Source: CBDHHC01 sp965263345
Lineage (GTDB): Bacteria > Pseudomonadota > Alphaproteobacteria > Rhizobiales > CBDHHC01
NCBI GenBank assembly: GCA_965263345.1
Contig: CBDHHC010000016.1
Location: 186,001-250,000, forward strand
DNA: 64,000 nt
Direction of reading: 5' to 3'
Position numbers and translations under genes: made by a program. Below are positions 20,011-27,173 of the stretch, piece after piece. Positions within the stretch are counted from its first letter, which is position 1. Each line of letters starts with the position of its first letter. The notes under the pieces are model-generated. The model did not search any database, was not told where the DNA came from, and saw nothing but the letters and a program-made list of their open reading frames with translations.

Positions 20011-20457
20011 TTATTGAGTATTCGTAAGCGTTATACGAAACGGACCACCAGAAATGTTCCCTTGAGCATCAATTTTCTTTGGTGCGAATACAACAACTCC
20101 TCCAGGAACAAAGCTTGATCTTCGAACTTCTATCTTAAAATAATAAGATTTTCCTGCCTTCGCATTAAAAGCTAGCGTAGACTTACCGAAGTCTCCCCAA
20201 TTATCAACAGTAAGAATATGTTTCCCTGGACTTAAAAAAGCAACATCTGTGTCACCATTTGCAACAGTCGCAATCGTTTTTCCTTCAGTACGAATTCGGG
20301 CACTCGCTAAACTTCTTACAAATTGACTACCTCGTTGAAAAATGAGTTTTGATTTATTTTTTGGAATTGGAGTATTTAGTTTTTGACGAATTTCTTTTTG
20401 AGAAGATGCGCAGCTCGTTAGAAAAATTAGAGCGCAAAGAAAAATTATTTTTTTCAT
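20011..20457 (-). CDS. Lipoprotein, DUF2846-like
   Basis: 148 residues with a lipoprotein signal peptide ending in the lipobox 'LTSC' near residue 15, so the mature protein is probably anchored in an envelope membrane. The body is beta-rich: 'SKLIFQRGSQFVRSLASARI', 'DVAFLSPGKHILTVDN' and 'AKAGKSYYFKIEV' follow the pattern of DUF2846 proteins (a small sandwich in which a 'PG-H-x-L' turn and an 'AGK-x-Y' strand are conserved). Function unknown. It lies downstream of ftsI on the same strand but over 100 bp away, and may have its own promoter. Confidence 0.65.
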   Translation of the reverse strand: MKKIIFLCALIFLTSCASSQKEIRQKLNTPIPKNKSKLIFQRGSQFVRSLASARIRTEGKTIATVANGDTDVAFLSPGKHILTVDNWGDFGKSTLAFNAKAGKSYYFKIEVRRSSFVPGGVVVFAPKKIDAQGNISGGPFRITLTNTQ

Positions 20458-20584
20458 AATAAATCCAATAGATACAAATTAAAACTCATGTCTTTTATCA
20501 AGAAATAAAATACTCGTCAAATATCTGATATCTGATTTTGATTTTTCTACAACGTTTAGTTTTATGATTTAGTTCACTATTTTT

Positions 20585-22264
20585 TTACCTCAGCCGTCCG
20601 CAACTCACCGGCAACACCGGCAACCCAAGCTTACTCGCAACCTTCGCAATAAACCGCCCTGTCACCGCCGCAGCATTCGTGCCAGCCGTCGGACGCGATG
20701 TCTGCCCGGGTGCAGCCTGGGGTTCATCCAACATCACCAACACAACATAAGCCGGATCATCCATTGGAAACACGCTGACAAAACTCGTAAACAACCTATT
20801 CTCATCATAGCGCCCATTGATAACTTTCTCGGCCGTTCCCGTTTTCCCACCAACCCGGTAACCAGACGCATTCGCGCGTTTTCCCGTGCCTTTAATTACA
20901 TTCAAACGTAACAACTCTCGAACATGCGTACTGGTTGAGGTTTTAACAACCTTCTTGGCACTTGCCATACCTTCCGCCCGGCTCCGCTTCATAAAGGTGG
21001 GCGGAATATAATAGCCCCCATTCACCAAAGCCGCAGTCGCAGAAGCAAATTGTAAAGGCGTCACAGAAAGCCCATGCCCAAAGGCAATCGTCATAGAGCT
21101 AATTTTCTTCCAATGCTTAGGGTAAGTTGGTCGACGCGCAGGTCCAAGTTCTGTCTTTAAAGTATTCAGAAATCCAAGCCGCTTTAAAAAGGATTTATGG
21201 CGTTTCAGCCCAACATCCAAAGCCATTTTCGCAGACCCAATATTAGATGAATATGTAAAGATCTCCCGCACATTCAACCAGCGTTTCTTGCCGTGATAAT
21301 CATTAATCGTAAACCCATCTATCGAAATCGGATGCGTGGTATCATATCCCCCCTCAAGAGACACAGTCCCATAATCAAGAGCCATAGCCGTCGTCACAAC
21401 TTTAAAAATAGAGCCTAACTCAAACGTCCCATAAGACACCCTGTTAAACCTGTCTTTATCAACGGCCTCTTTACGAATATGCGGATTAAACCCTGGCAAA
21501 GACACAAGAGAAACCACTTCTCCACTCAAAGCATCAAGCACAATACCTGCAGCAGCTTTCGCGCGATAAAGTTTCATCGCATCTTCTAGTTCTTGCTGCA
21601 AAATATGCTGAACCCCAAGATCAATGGAAATATCAATAACCGGCTTTTCACCATTTGCTTTGGTCTTAGGAAAATACAAACCTGCAATCTTATCAATATG
21701 GCTCTCAACCCCGGCACTACCGTTATTATCAACATCCACATATCCAAGCACATGGGATAAAAGAGATCCAAAAGGATAGACCCGATGCGGCTCCGGAATA
21801 AACCCAATCCCTGCCAATCCCAAATCATGAGCTTGCGATTGTTGCTCAGGTGTCAGGTTACGCTTGATCCAGGCAAATTTCTTTTTCCGATTGCCAAGTT
21901 TTTTATGTAACTCACTGGCCTCAAGATCTGGAAACTTTTGAGCAAGCTTCTCAACAACTTCATCCAAATCAACAATACTTGAAGGATCGGCAAACAAAGA
22001 GGCTGTTTTAATATCTGTCGCTAATAACCGCCCATTACGATCAACAATATCTGGCCGCGAAGCAACTTGCGAGACAGACTGTGCAGGAACAGTATACCGC
22101 GCCACATCTTTATGCGCCATACCAAGTGTAAGTAACTTCAGCGCAATAATCATAAAACAGCCAGTAATGCAAAAGATTGTAAAAACAAAACGTTTCTGCT
22201 CGGGAATCATACGACGCCGGCGATTAATAAAAAACGAATTTTGCTTAACACGAGACACTTTCAA
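20585..22264 (-). CDS. ftsI: Peptidoglycan D,D-transpeptidase FtsI (PBP3)
   Basis: 559 residues. FtsI cross-links septal peptidoglycan in the periplasm as part of the divisome. It has a basic cytoplasmic start, one membrane segment (about residues 27-47), a PBP dimerisation domain and the transpeptidase domain with 'GSIFK' (SxxK nucleophile, near residue 285), 'SSN' (SxN, near 338) and 'GGKTGTAEK' (KTG, near 473). The start is a TTG at 22264 with an AAAGG site upstream; a GTG two codons later is possible. ftsL precedes it by 35 bp. murE, normally next, is about 5 kb away. Confidence 0.96.
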   Translation of the reverse strand: MKVSRVKQNSFFINRRRRMIPEQKRFVFTIFCITGCFMIIALKLLTLGMAHKDVARYTVPAQSVSQVASRPDIVDRNGRLLATDIKTASLFADPSSIVDLDEVVEKLAQKFPDLEASELHKKLGNRKKKFAWIKRNLTPEQQSQAHDLGLAGIGFIPEPHRVYPFGSLLSHVLGYVDVDNNGSAGVESHIDKIAGLYFPKTKANGEKPVIDISIDLGVQHILQQELEDAMKLYRAKAAAGIVLDALSGEVVSLVSLPGFNPHIRKEAVDKDRFNRVSYGTFELGSIFKVVTTAMALDYGTVSLEGGYDTTHPISIDGFTINDYHGKKRWLNVREIFTYSSNIGSAKMALDVGLKRHKSFLKRLGFLNTLKTELGPARRPTYPKHWKKISSMTIAFGHGLSVTPLQFASATAALVNGGYYIPPTFMKRSRAEGMASAKKVVKTSTSTHVRELLRLNVIKGTGKRANASGYRVGGKTGTAEKVINGRYDENRLFTSFVSVFPMDDPAYVVLVMLDEPQAAPGQTSRPTAGTNAAAVTGRFIAKVASKLGLPVLPVSCGRLR

Positions 22265-22299
22265 TAAACCTTTACTGACAACTCTTTACAAAGAACCCT

Positions 22300-22638
22300 T
22301 TACTGTGACTCAATCCCATCTTGCACAGAATCAGCAGATGCCGAAACCTGCTTCTTTTTTTTATTCACATTCGCAAGCCATTCAACTGTCACAACTTGCT
22401 CTGGCTTAACAACTTCCAAATTAAGATGTTTCTTTGCCAATCGTTCAATACGTTTTGGATGCAATAAAAGACTGAGTTCCGCCTTAAGAACAGCAATACT
22501 ATCACGCTCTTTTTCAATTGCTGCAGCAAGATCACGTGATCTATCTTCAAGCAGCCGGGATTCATATTTCAGCTGATGCAAAAATACAATCATAGCCACA
22601 ATCATCAAGAGCAAACTGATATTGATAAAACGCAACAT
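22300..22638 (-). CDS. ftsL: Cell division protein FtsL
   Basis: 112 residues with the bitopic FtsL layout: a very short cytoplasmic start, a membrane helix (about residues 4-24), a coiled coil ('LEDRSRDLAAAIEKERDSIA') and the conserved 'RIERLAKKHLNL' motif. FtsL bridges FtsQ/FtsB to FtsI/FtsW. The sequence is poorly conserved in the family, so the call also relies on its place between rsmH and ftsI. The C-terminal 25 residues after the motif are Lys/Ser-rich. Confidence 0.88.
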   Translation of the reverse strand: MLRFINISLLLMIVAMIVFLHQLKYESRLLEDRSRDLAAAIEKERDSIAVLKAELSLLLHPKRIERLAKKHLNLEVVKPEQVVTVEWLANVNKKKKQVSASADSVQDGIESQ

Positions 22639-22684
22639 GCCAACACGCCCAGAAATCTAATCAGACATAAACAAAAATAAAGTA

Positions 22685-23704
22685 TTAAACGTCAGGCAAA
22701 CCTAACTTGCGTGCATCCACCAAAGAAGATGGAGCATCCAAACGAATGCCAGCACGAAGTTGCGCAGACCTGGCCCTGACATTATTATGAATTTCGCCTT
22801 CTGTCGGCTTAACAGCCTTACGGTTAATATTTTGGAAACATGGAATAATATTTTGATGTATTTCACCAGGTAAATGACGTGAAGGTCTGGCCACCTTTCC
22901 CGTTTTCTCGGCAAAGAACCGCTTAACGATCCGATCTTCCAAAGAATGAAAGGTCACGACCACCAACCGCCCACCAGGTTTCAGGAGTTTTTCCGCTGCA
23001 TGCAACCCATCCACCAGTTCCTGGAGTTCACAATTAATAAACAATCTTAAAGCTTGAAAAACGCGGGTCGCAGGATGTTTCTGATCCCCAGGACGCTTCC
23101 CCAAAACACCTTCAACAAGAGCTGCAAGGTCACGTGTCGTCTCTATTGGTTCACTTTCCCGCTGTTTAACAATCGCCCGGGCAATGGCTCGAGACCGTCG
23201 TTCTTCCCCAAGTTTCCAGAAAATATCCGCCAGCTCTTCAGCTTCAAGCCGATCAATGACCTCTGCCGCTGTTTCCCCATCTTTGCCCATCCGCATATCA
23301 AGAGGACCATTCCTCATAAAGGAAAACCCTCTCTCACCTTCATCAAGCTGCATGGAAGAAACACCAAGATCCAGCACAACACCATCAACCAGTTCAGTGC
23401 CAGCAGAATTGACAATCTCCTGCATAGCCCCAAAACGGCCTTGTAAAAGTGTCAATCGATCTGGGAAGTCTTTTAATAGAGGTTCTGCACCTAAGATCGC
23501 ATCAGGATCGCGATCAATACCAATAACGTTACATGTCGCAGCTTCAAGAATGGCGCGGCTATACCCACCCGCGCCAAATGTACCGTCGACATAAACCTCA
23601 TCTTTTTGAGGTTTTAGTGATGTTAAAACTTCGTTCAGCAATACGGGAACATGCCGTTGTGGCCCAGCTATGGTGCTGTTCGTGTTCACACCATGATCCG
23701 TCAT
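22685..23704 (-). CDS. rsmH: 16S rRNA (cytosine1402-N4)-methyltransferase
   Basis: 339 residues. RsmH (MraW) methylates N4 of C1402 in the ribosomal P site. Motifs: 'RHVPVLLNEVL', the SAM loop 'YVDGTFGAGGYSRAIL', 'DLGVSSMQLDEGERGFSF', 'DMRMG', 'ATRVFQALRLFIN' and 'VVTFHSLEDRIVK'. Its ATG overlaps the mraZ stop in an ATGA, so translation is coupled. Standard second gene of the dcw operon. Confidence 0.98.
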   Translation of the reverse strand: MTDHGVNTNSTIAGPQRHVPVLLNEVLTSLKPQKDEVYVDGTFGAGGYSRAILEAATCNVIGIDRDPDAILGAEPLLKDFPDRLTLLQGRFGAMQEIVNSAGTELVDGVVLDLGVSSMQLDEGERGFSFMRNGPLDMRMGKDGETAAEVIDRLEAEELADIFWKLGEERRSRAIARAIVKQRESEPIETTRDLAALVEGVLGKRPGDQKHPATRVFQALRLFINCELQELVDGLHAAEKLLKPGGRLVVVTFHSLEDRIVKRFFAEKTGKVARPSRHLPGEIHQNIIPCFQNINRKAVKPTEGEIHNNVRARSAQLRAGIRLDAPSSLVDARKLGLPDV

Positions 23705-24189
23705 GTTTCCCGTACTCCTGTTGTGTCGCCCGCCGTGCGAGCCCCCGCGCCGAGAAGCTTTCGTAAATCCGCCATTTGGCTCCGTGATTTTTCCCGATAC
23801 GCTTCGAACTTTTCAGGTTGCCACATTTGGAATTTGAGACCAAGCCCAACAAAGGTGACGTCCTTGGTGATCCCAGCATGCTCTCTAAGCCGTTCCGGGA
23901 TGATTGTTCGTCCGTCTTGGTCAATTTTAAGAATTTCGCTTTCGCCAAATAATGCCGTGGCAAGCGGGTCACGTCCATCCGAATAGGCGCCAAGCTCATC
24001 AATAAGTCCGTCAATTTTATCAACGAGTCTCTGTCCACCCGCGTCAAGCGCGTCAGTGTCGAGCGAGGGGTAACAATAGATCCCACCCTCAAAGCCATCT
24101 TTTGCCAGGGCTGTACGGAAGGTTGCTGGGACTGAGACCCGTCCTTTGGTGTCGATTTTTTTTGTATAGGTTGAGACAAAACGGTCCAT
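23701..24189 (-). CDS. mraZ: Transcriptional regulator MraZ
   Basis: 162 residues, two AbrB-like MraZ halves. The first half has 'KIDTKGRVSVPATFR' and the second 'KIDQDGRTIIPERLREHAG', each with the family's D-x-x-G-R core. MraZ forms ring-shaped oligomers and represses the dcw operon through TGGG-type direct repeats spaced 10 bp apart. A GAGGAGG ribosome site sits just before the start. The upstream region (24266-24480) holds such repeats, consistent with autoregulation. Confidence 0.97.
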   Translation of the reverse strand: MDRFVSTYTKKIDTKGRVSVPATFRTALAKDGFEGGIYCYPSLDTDALDAGGQRLVDKIDGLIDELGAYSDGRDPLATALFGESEILKIDQDGRTIIPERLREHAGITKDVTFVGLGLKFQMWQPEKFEAYREKSRSQMADLRKLLGAGARTAGDTTGVRET

Positions 24190-24265
24190 CCTCCTCTAAA
24201 CACCCCTATTTATCACATTTAAGCTGAAAAGCTTTAAGGGCGCTGCTTTCATCCAATAATACACC

Positions 24266-24480
24266 AACCTTAACAAACCATTGACTCACAACAAAAAACT
24301 CAAAAAAGAAAAAAACAAACGTAGAAACGCAACCACTCCGTGGCCTCTAAAAGTGGTTGCGGCTCTGCCCTCTCTGTGCCCGATCCCTCTCATTCGGGCA
24401 TTATTGGGATATCATGGGATTTAATGGGAGTCAATGGTTTGTTAAGGTTAATACCGGGCTTTACTGGGGATTACTGCGGT
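24266..24480. promoter_or_regulatory. Putative MraZ operator region: 10-bp-periodic TGGG array and 22-bp inverted repeat
   Basis: On the + strand, at positions 24395, 24405, 24415, 24425, 24435, 24445, 24455, 24465 and 24475, a box CGGGC, TGGGA, TGGGA, TGGGA, TGGTT, AGGTT, CGGGC, TGGGG, TGCGG recurs with exact 10-bp spacing. Part of it (24428-24449, starting GAGTCAATGGTTTG) is repeated perfectly in inverted orientation at 24266-24287, giving a 22-bp inverted repeat 162 bp apart centre to centre. Between the arms is a hairpin with stems GCAACCACT / AGTGGTTGC (about 24330-24361). The MraZ assignment follows the known TGGGN-5-bp spacing in E. coli and is an inference. The small + strand frame across it is not a gene. 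Confidence 0.75.
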
Positions 24481-24672
24481 ATTCTTGGGGTGTTGGAGCA
24501 GAACATGGTTAACGAGGAGATAAAGAGAAGTGTTATGGGAATTTAGAGAAGAGTGTTGTTGCGTGTTCTATGAGAATGACAGGAAAAAGGTACAATCAGA
24601 TGTGCTTGTCTTAAGAAAGTCAGGCTAATTATTACAGCCTGACTCAAAATCTCAATCTGTATCATAATCGCT

Positions 24673-25101
24673 TCAAAAATGAGCTGTTGCCATCTTATTT
24701 TGATAAGACGATCTATGAGGTCTTTCTCGGATTAGGATAACCAGAGCATATAAACCAATAACCAACTCAATAATCATTGCCCAAAAAAGTGACGAAGACG
24801 GACTTCCATCCAGAACCAGGCCAATAAAACGAGAAACACCATACATCCCAAAGACGATAGTGGCTGTAATCAGCCCAGCATATGTAAACCGTTTCAGAAC
24901 CGAACCAGCAATCATGATCAAACCGGCAACAAGGAGCACACCACCAGGTGCCCTGATCTCAGAGAGCAAATTAGGATCATTACCGAGCAAAATATTATTT
25001 GTTGCGAAAAACATATGAGGAGCAAACAGAATAAATCCGCCAATCCCTGAAGCTAACAAACCAGACAAGCCCAATATTGTACGAGTTATCAAATGTCTCA
25101 T
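24673..25101 (-). CDS. DUF4345-like integral membrane protein
   Basis: About 142 residues with four predicted membrane segments and the family-like 'EIRAPGGVLLVAGLIMI' in the second segment, as well as 'GVSRFIGLVLDG' in the third. The start at 25101 overlaps the stop of the upstream NmrA-type gene in an ATGA and follows a GGAGGG site, so coupling is strong and the ATG at 25113 is unlikely. DUF4345 proteins have no known function. The three-gene set (AraC, NmrA-type reductase, this protein) looks like one transcription unit. Confidence 0.75.
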   Translation of the reverse strand: MRHLITRTILGLSGLLASGIGGFILFAPHMFFATNNILLGNDPNLLSEIRAPGGVLLVAGLIMIAGSVLKRFTYAGLITATIVFGMYGVSRFIGLVLDGSPSSSLFWAMIIELVIGLYALVILIRERPHRSSYQNKMATAHF

Positions 25102-25952
25102 GCTGCCCTCCATTGATTGGTTGCTGCAACATCATTTGCATACGCACTAAAGTCTTTAGGCGCACGTCCAAGCGCGCGTTGAACACCATCTGTCAAATAA
25201 GAATTACGCCCATCAAGAACCGTTGTGAAAAGATAGTCCATCAACCATACAACCTGCTTAGGCGCACCGCTATCTTCAACACCCTTCAAAAAAGCATCAT
25301 GAGGTATCTGCACAAATTTAATCTCACGACCAGTAGCTTCTGAAAGATCATGAGCAATATCTGAAAAACTCATCAACCGTGGACCCGTCACCTCATAAAC
25401 TTCTCCATGATGTCCCTCTTCTGTTAGGGCTACACTTGCAACATCGGCAATATCATCAACATCAACAAAAGGCTCAAGAACATCACCAACTGGCAGAGTA
25501 ATCTGGCCTGAATTGACCATATCTGCAAAAGCCCCTTCAGAAAAATTCTGATGAAACCAGCTGGCCCGAACCACAGTCCATTCAAGGCCACTCTCTTGGA
25601 CAATCTTTTCGCTGGCTTGTGCCTCGGGTTCTCCACGTCCAGATAAAATGACAGCCCGCTTAACACCTAGTTTCTTAGCCTTATTAACAAAAGCCTGAAT
25701 TGTGTCTGTAGAACCGGGAACCGCAAGATCTCCAGCATAGCTGATATAAACCGCCTCAACCCCGTCAAGAGATGCATCCCAGGTTGCCTCATTACTCCAG
25801 TCAAAAGAAGGGATTGCTGAACGTGACCCAGCCCGAACAGGAACACCTTTCTCTTGAAGACGTTTCATAACCCTGGACCCGGTCTTTCCCGTTGCACCAA
25901 TAACAAAAGTAAGGCCCGGTGTTTTTTTCGTTTTTCCAAATAAATTAATCAT
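25098..25952 (-). CDS. NmrA-family NAD(P)-binding protein
   Basis: About 284 residues from the ATG at 25952, which has an AAGGAG site; the longer frame to 26018 lacks one. The N-terminal 'FVIGATGKTGSRVMKRL' is the GxxGxxG-type dinucleotide loop of atypical short-chain dehydrogenases, and 'VEAVYISYAG', 'VKRAVILSGRGEPEA' and 'ASWFHQNFSEG' match the NmrA/HSCARG group, which includes redox sensors and quinone reductases (QOR2 type). Lacks the classical Tyr-x-x-x-Lys catalytic pair. It is downstream of an AraC regulator and coupled to a DUF4345 gene. Confidence 0.88.
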   Translation of the reverse strand: MINLFGKTKKTPGLTFVIGATGKTGSRVMKRLQEKGVPVRAGSRSAIPSFDWSNEATWDASLDGVEAVYISYAGDLAVPGSTDTIQAFVNKAKKLGVKRAVILSGRGEPEAQASEKIVQESGLEWTVVRASWFHQNFSEGAFADMVNSGQITLPVGDVLEPFVDVDDIADVASVALTEEGHHGEVYEVTGPRLMSFSDIAHDLSEATGREIKFVQIPHDAFLKGVEDSGAPKQVVWLMDYLFTTVLDGRNSYLTDGVQRALGRAPKDFSAYANDVAATNQWRAA

Positions 25953-26058
25953 GTGACTTGCTCCTTTCTGATTTAAGCAAGCCCATAGTCTCAAACTGTG
26001 CGGGAACTTTCTTGGCACAAAACGCCAGTCTTTTTGCAGCAGATGCCAAAATGATCAA

Positions 26059-27087
26059 TTATCCTGATAATGGCTGTACTTCGAGCCGATAAGAACGAGG
26101 AGTTTGCCCCTTCCAACGTTTAAAGGCCCTGGTAAAAGTACTTTGCTCAGAATAACCTGTTAAAAATGCAACTTCTGTCAGGCTATAATCTGTCTCCTTT
26201 AACAGCTTTTCTGAGAGTTCCCGTCTGGCTATATCGACGATATCTTGATAGGCCCGTCCCTGCTCTGACAATCGTCTTTGCAATGAACGACCGCTCATGC
26301 CCAATCGGCCTGCAATTTCAGACACTGTTGGAATTCCCTCACTCAGAGATTGAGAGATTTGAATACGAACCCGTTTCTCCAATCCAATATCTTCACTAAG
26401 CTCTGCAAGCTCCTTCTCCATATGGGCATCAAAAAATTTAGAAATCGTTGGGTCACCAAGTTTATTTGGACACACCAGAAAGTCTTCTGAAACCTGCAAA
26501 GCATCTTTATCAGCACCAAAATAAACCGGACACTGAAAATAATCTTCATGAACCGAGATATCTGAAGGGGCTTGATGTTGAAAAAAAACCGCTTCTGGGT
26601 AAAAATCTTTCTGGCAAACCTCTCGACTAATTTGTGCAACAGCAACAATGGTTTGTTCATTAGAAAGACGCATTCCAAGATGCCTTGGACCCTCCCGGTT
26701 CAGCATCATATAATTTTTACCAGGATCTGAAACAAGTTGATAAGTCGAAACACTGGTGAGCACTCTTGCATAACGCTCTGCCCGTCCATAAGAACCACGA
26801 AGATTAACAGCGGACTTCCATGCCAAGCCAAAGGCACCATAATCATCGCATTTCATTGTTGAACCCACACGAACAGTCAATGATGGCCCAAATCCTAACT
26901 CACGTGAAACCCGAGCGCACAAATTATAATAATCGGTGTCATCAATCATCAGTTTGGCATCAACCGGAGAATCAGGATCAACACCGACTGATTGTAATAG
27001 CTCACGGCGCAAAGCATCATCACAGCCCTCAGCCGTCATAGCTACACCAACAACCTTGTGTACAAAAAGTGTCGTAATCTGTCCCAT
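26059..27087 (-). CDS. AraC-family transcriptional regulator
   Basis: 342 residues. The N-terminal 200 residues match the 'Arabinose_bd' sensor type found in OruR/ArgR-like regulators ('RVSRELGFGPSLTVRVGSTM', 'CPVYFGADKDALQ'). The C-terminal AraC DNA-binding domain has both helix-turn-helix units: 'EIAGRLGMSGRSLQRRLSE' and 'SLTEVAFLTGYSEQSTFTRAF', ending 'WKGQTPRSYR'. It lies about 105 bp upstream of the NmrA-type gene on the same strand and likely controls it; the effector is unknown. Confidence 0.93.
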   Translation of the reverse strand: MGQITTLFVHKVVGVAMTAEGCDDALRRELLQSVGVDPDSPVDAKLMIDDTDYYNLCARVSRELGFGPSLTVRVGSTMKCDDYGAFGLAWKSAVNLRGSYGRAERYARVLTSVSTYQLVSDPGKNYMMLNREGPRHLGMRLSNEQTIVAVAQISREVCQKDFYPEAVFFQHQAPSDISVHEDYFQCPVYFGADKDALQVSEDFLVCPNKLGDPTISKFFDAHMEKELAELSEDIGLEKRVRIQISQSLSEGIPTVSEIAGRLGMSGRSLQRRLSEQGRAYQDIVDIARRELSEKLLKETDYSLTEVAFLTGYSEQSTFTRAFKRWKGQTPRSYRLEVQPLSG

Positions 27088-27136
27088 GGAAGGATTTTAG
27101 CATATTCAATTATTCGATTAAAGACACTGAAAACCA

Positions 27137-27159
27137 AACCAGGTCTCCGCAACCTGGTT
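27137..27159 (-). terminator. Hairpin downstream of the EF-G-like gene
   Basis: Stem AACCAGGT / ACCTGGTT with a 7-base loop, 15 bp after the stop of the EF-G-like gene, followed on the minus strand by a short T-rich stretch. Probable terminator, though the T tract is weak. Confidence 0.55.
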
Positions 27160-27173
27160 CAGCCTTTTCCCCG

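Noticed and set aside
23598..24203. 201-codon minus-strand frame overlapping mraZ
   Set aside because: It is the alternative frame of mraZ, whose MraZ motifs and strong ribosome site identify the real gene.
24340..24546. 68-codon plus-strand open frame upstream of mraZ
   Set aside because: It lies on the 10-bp-periodic operator array, lacks a ribosome site and has no recognisable domain.
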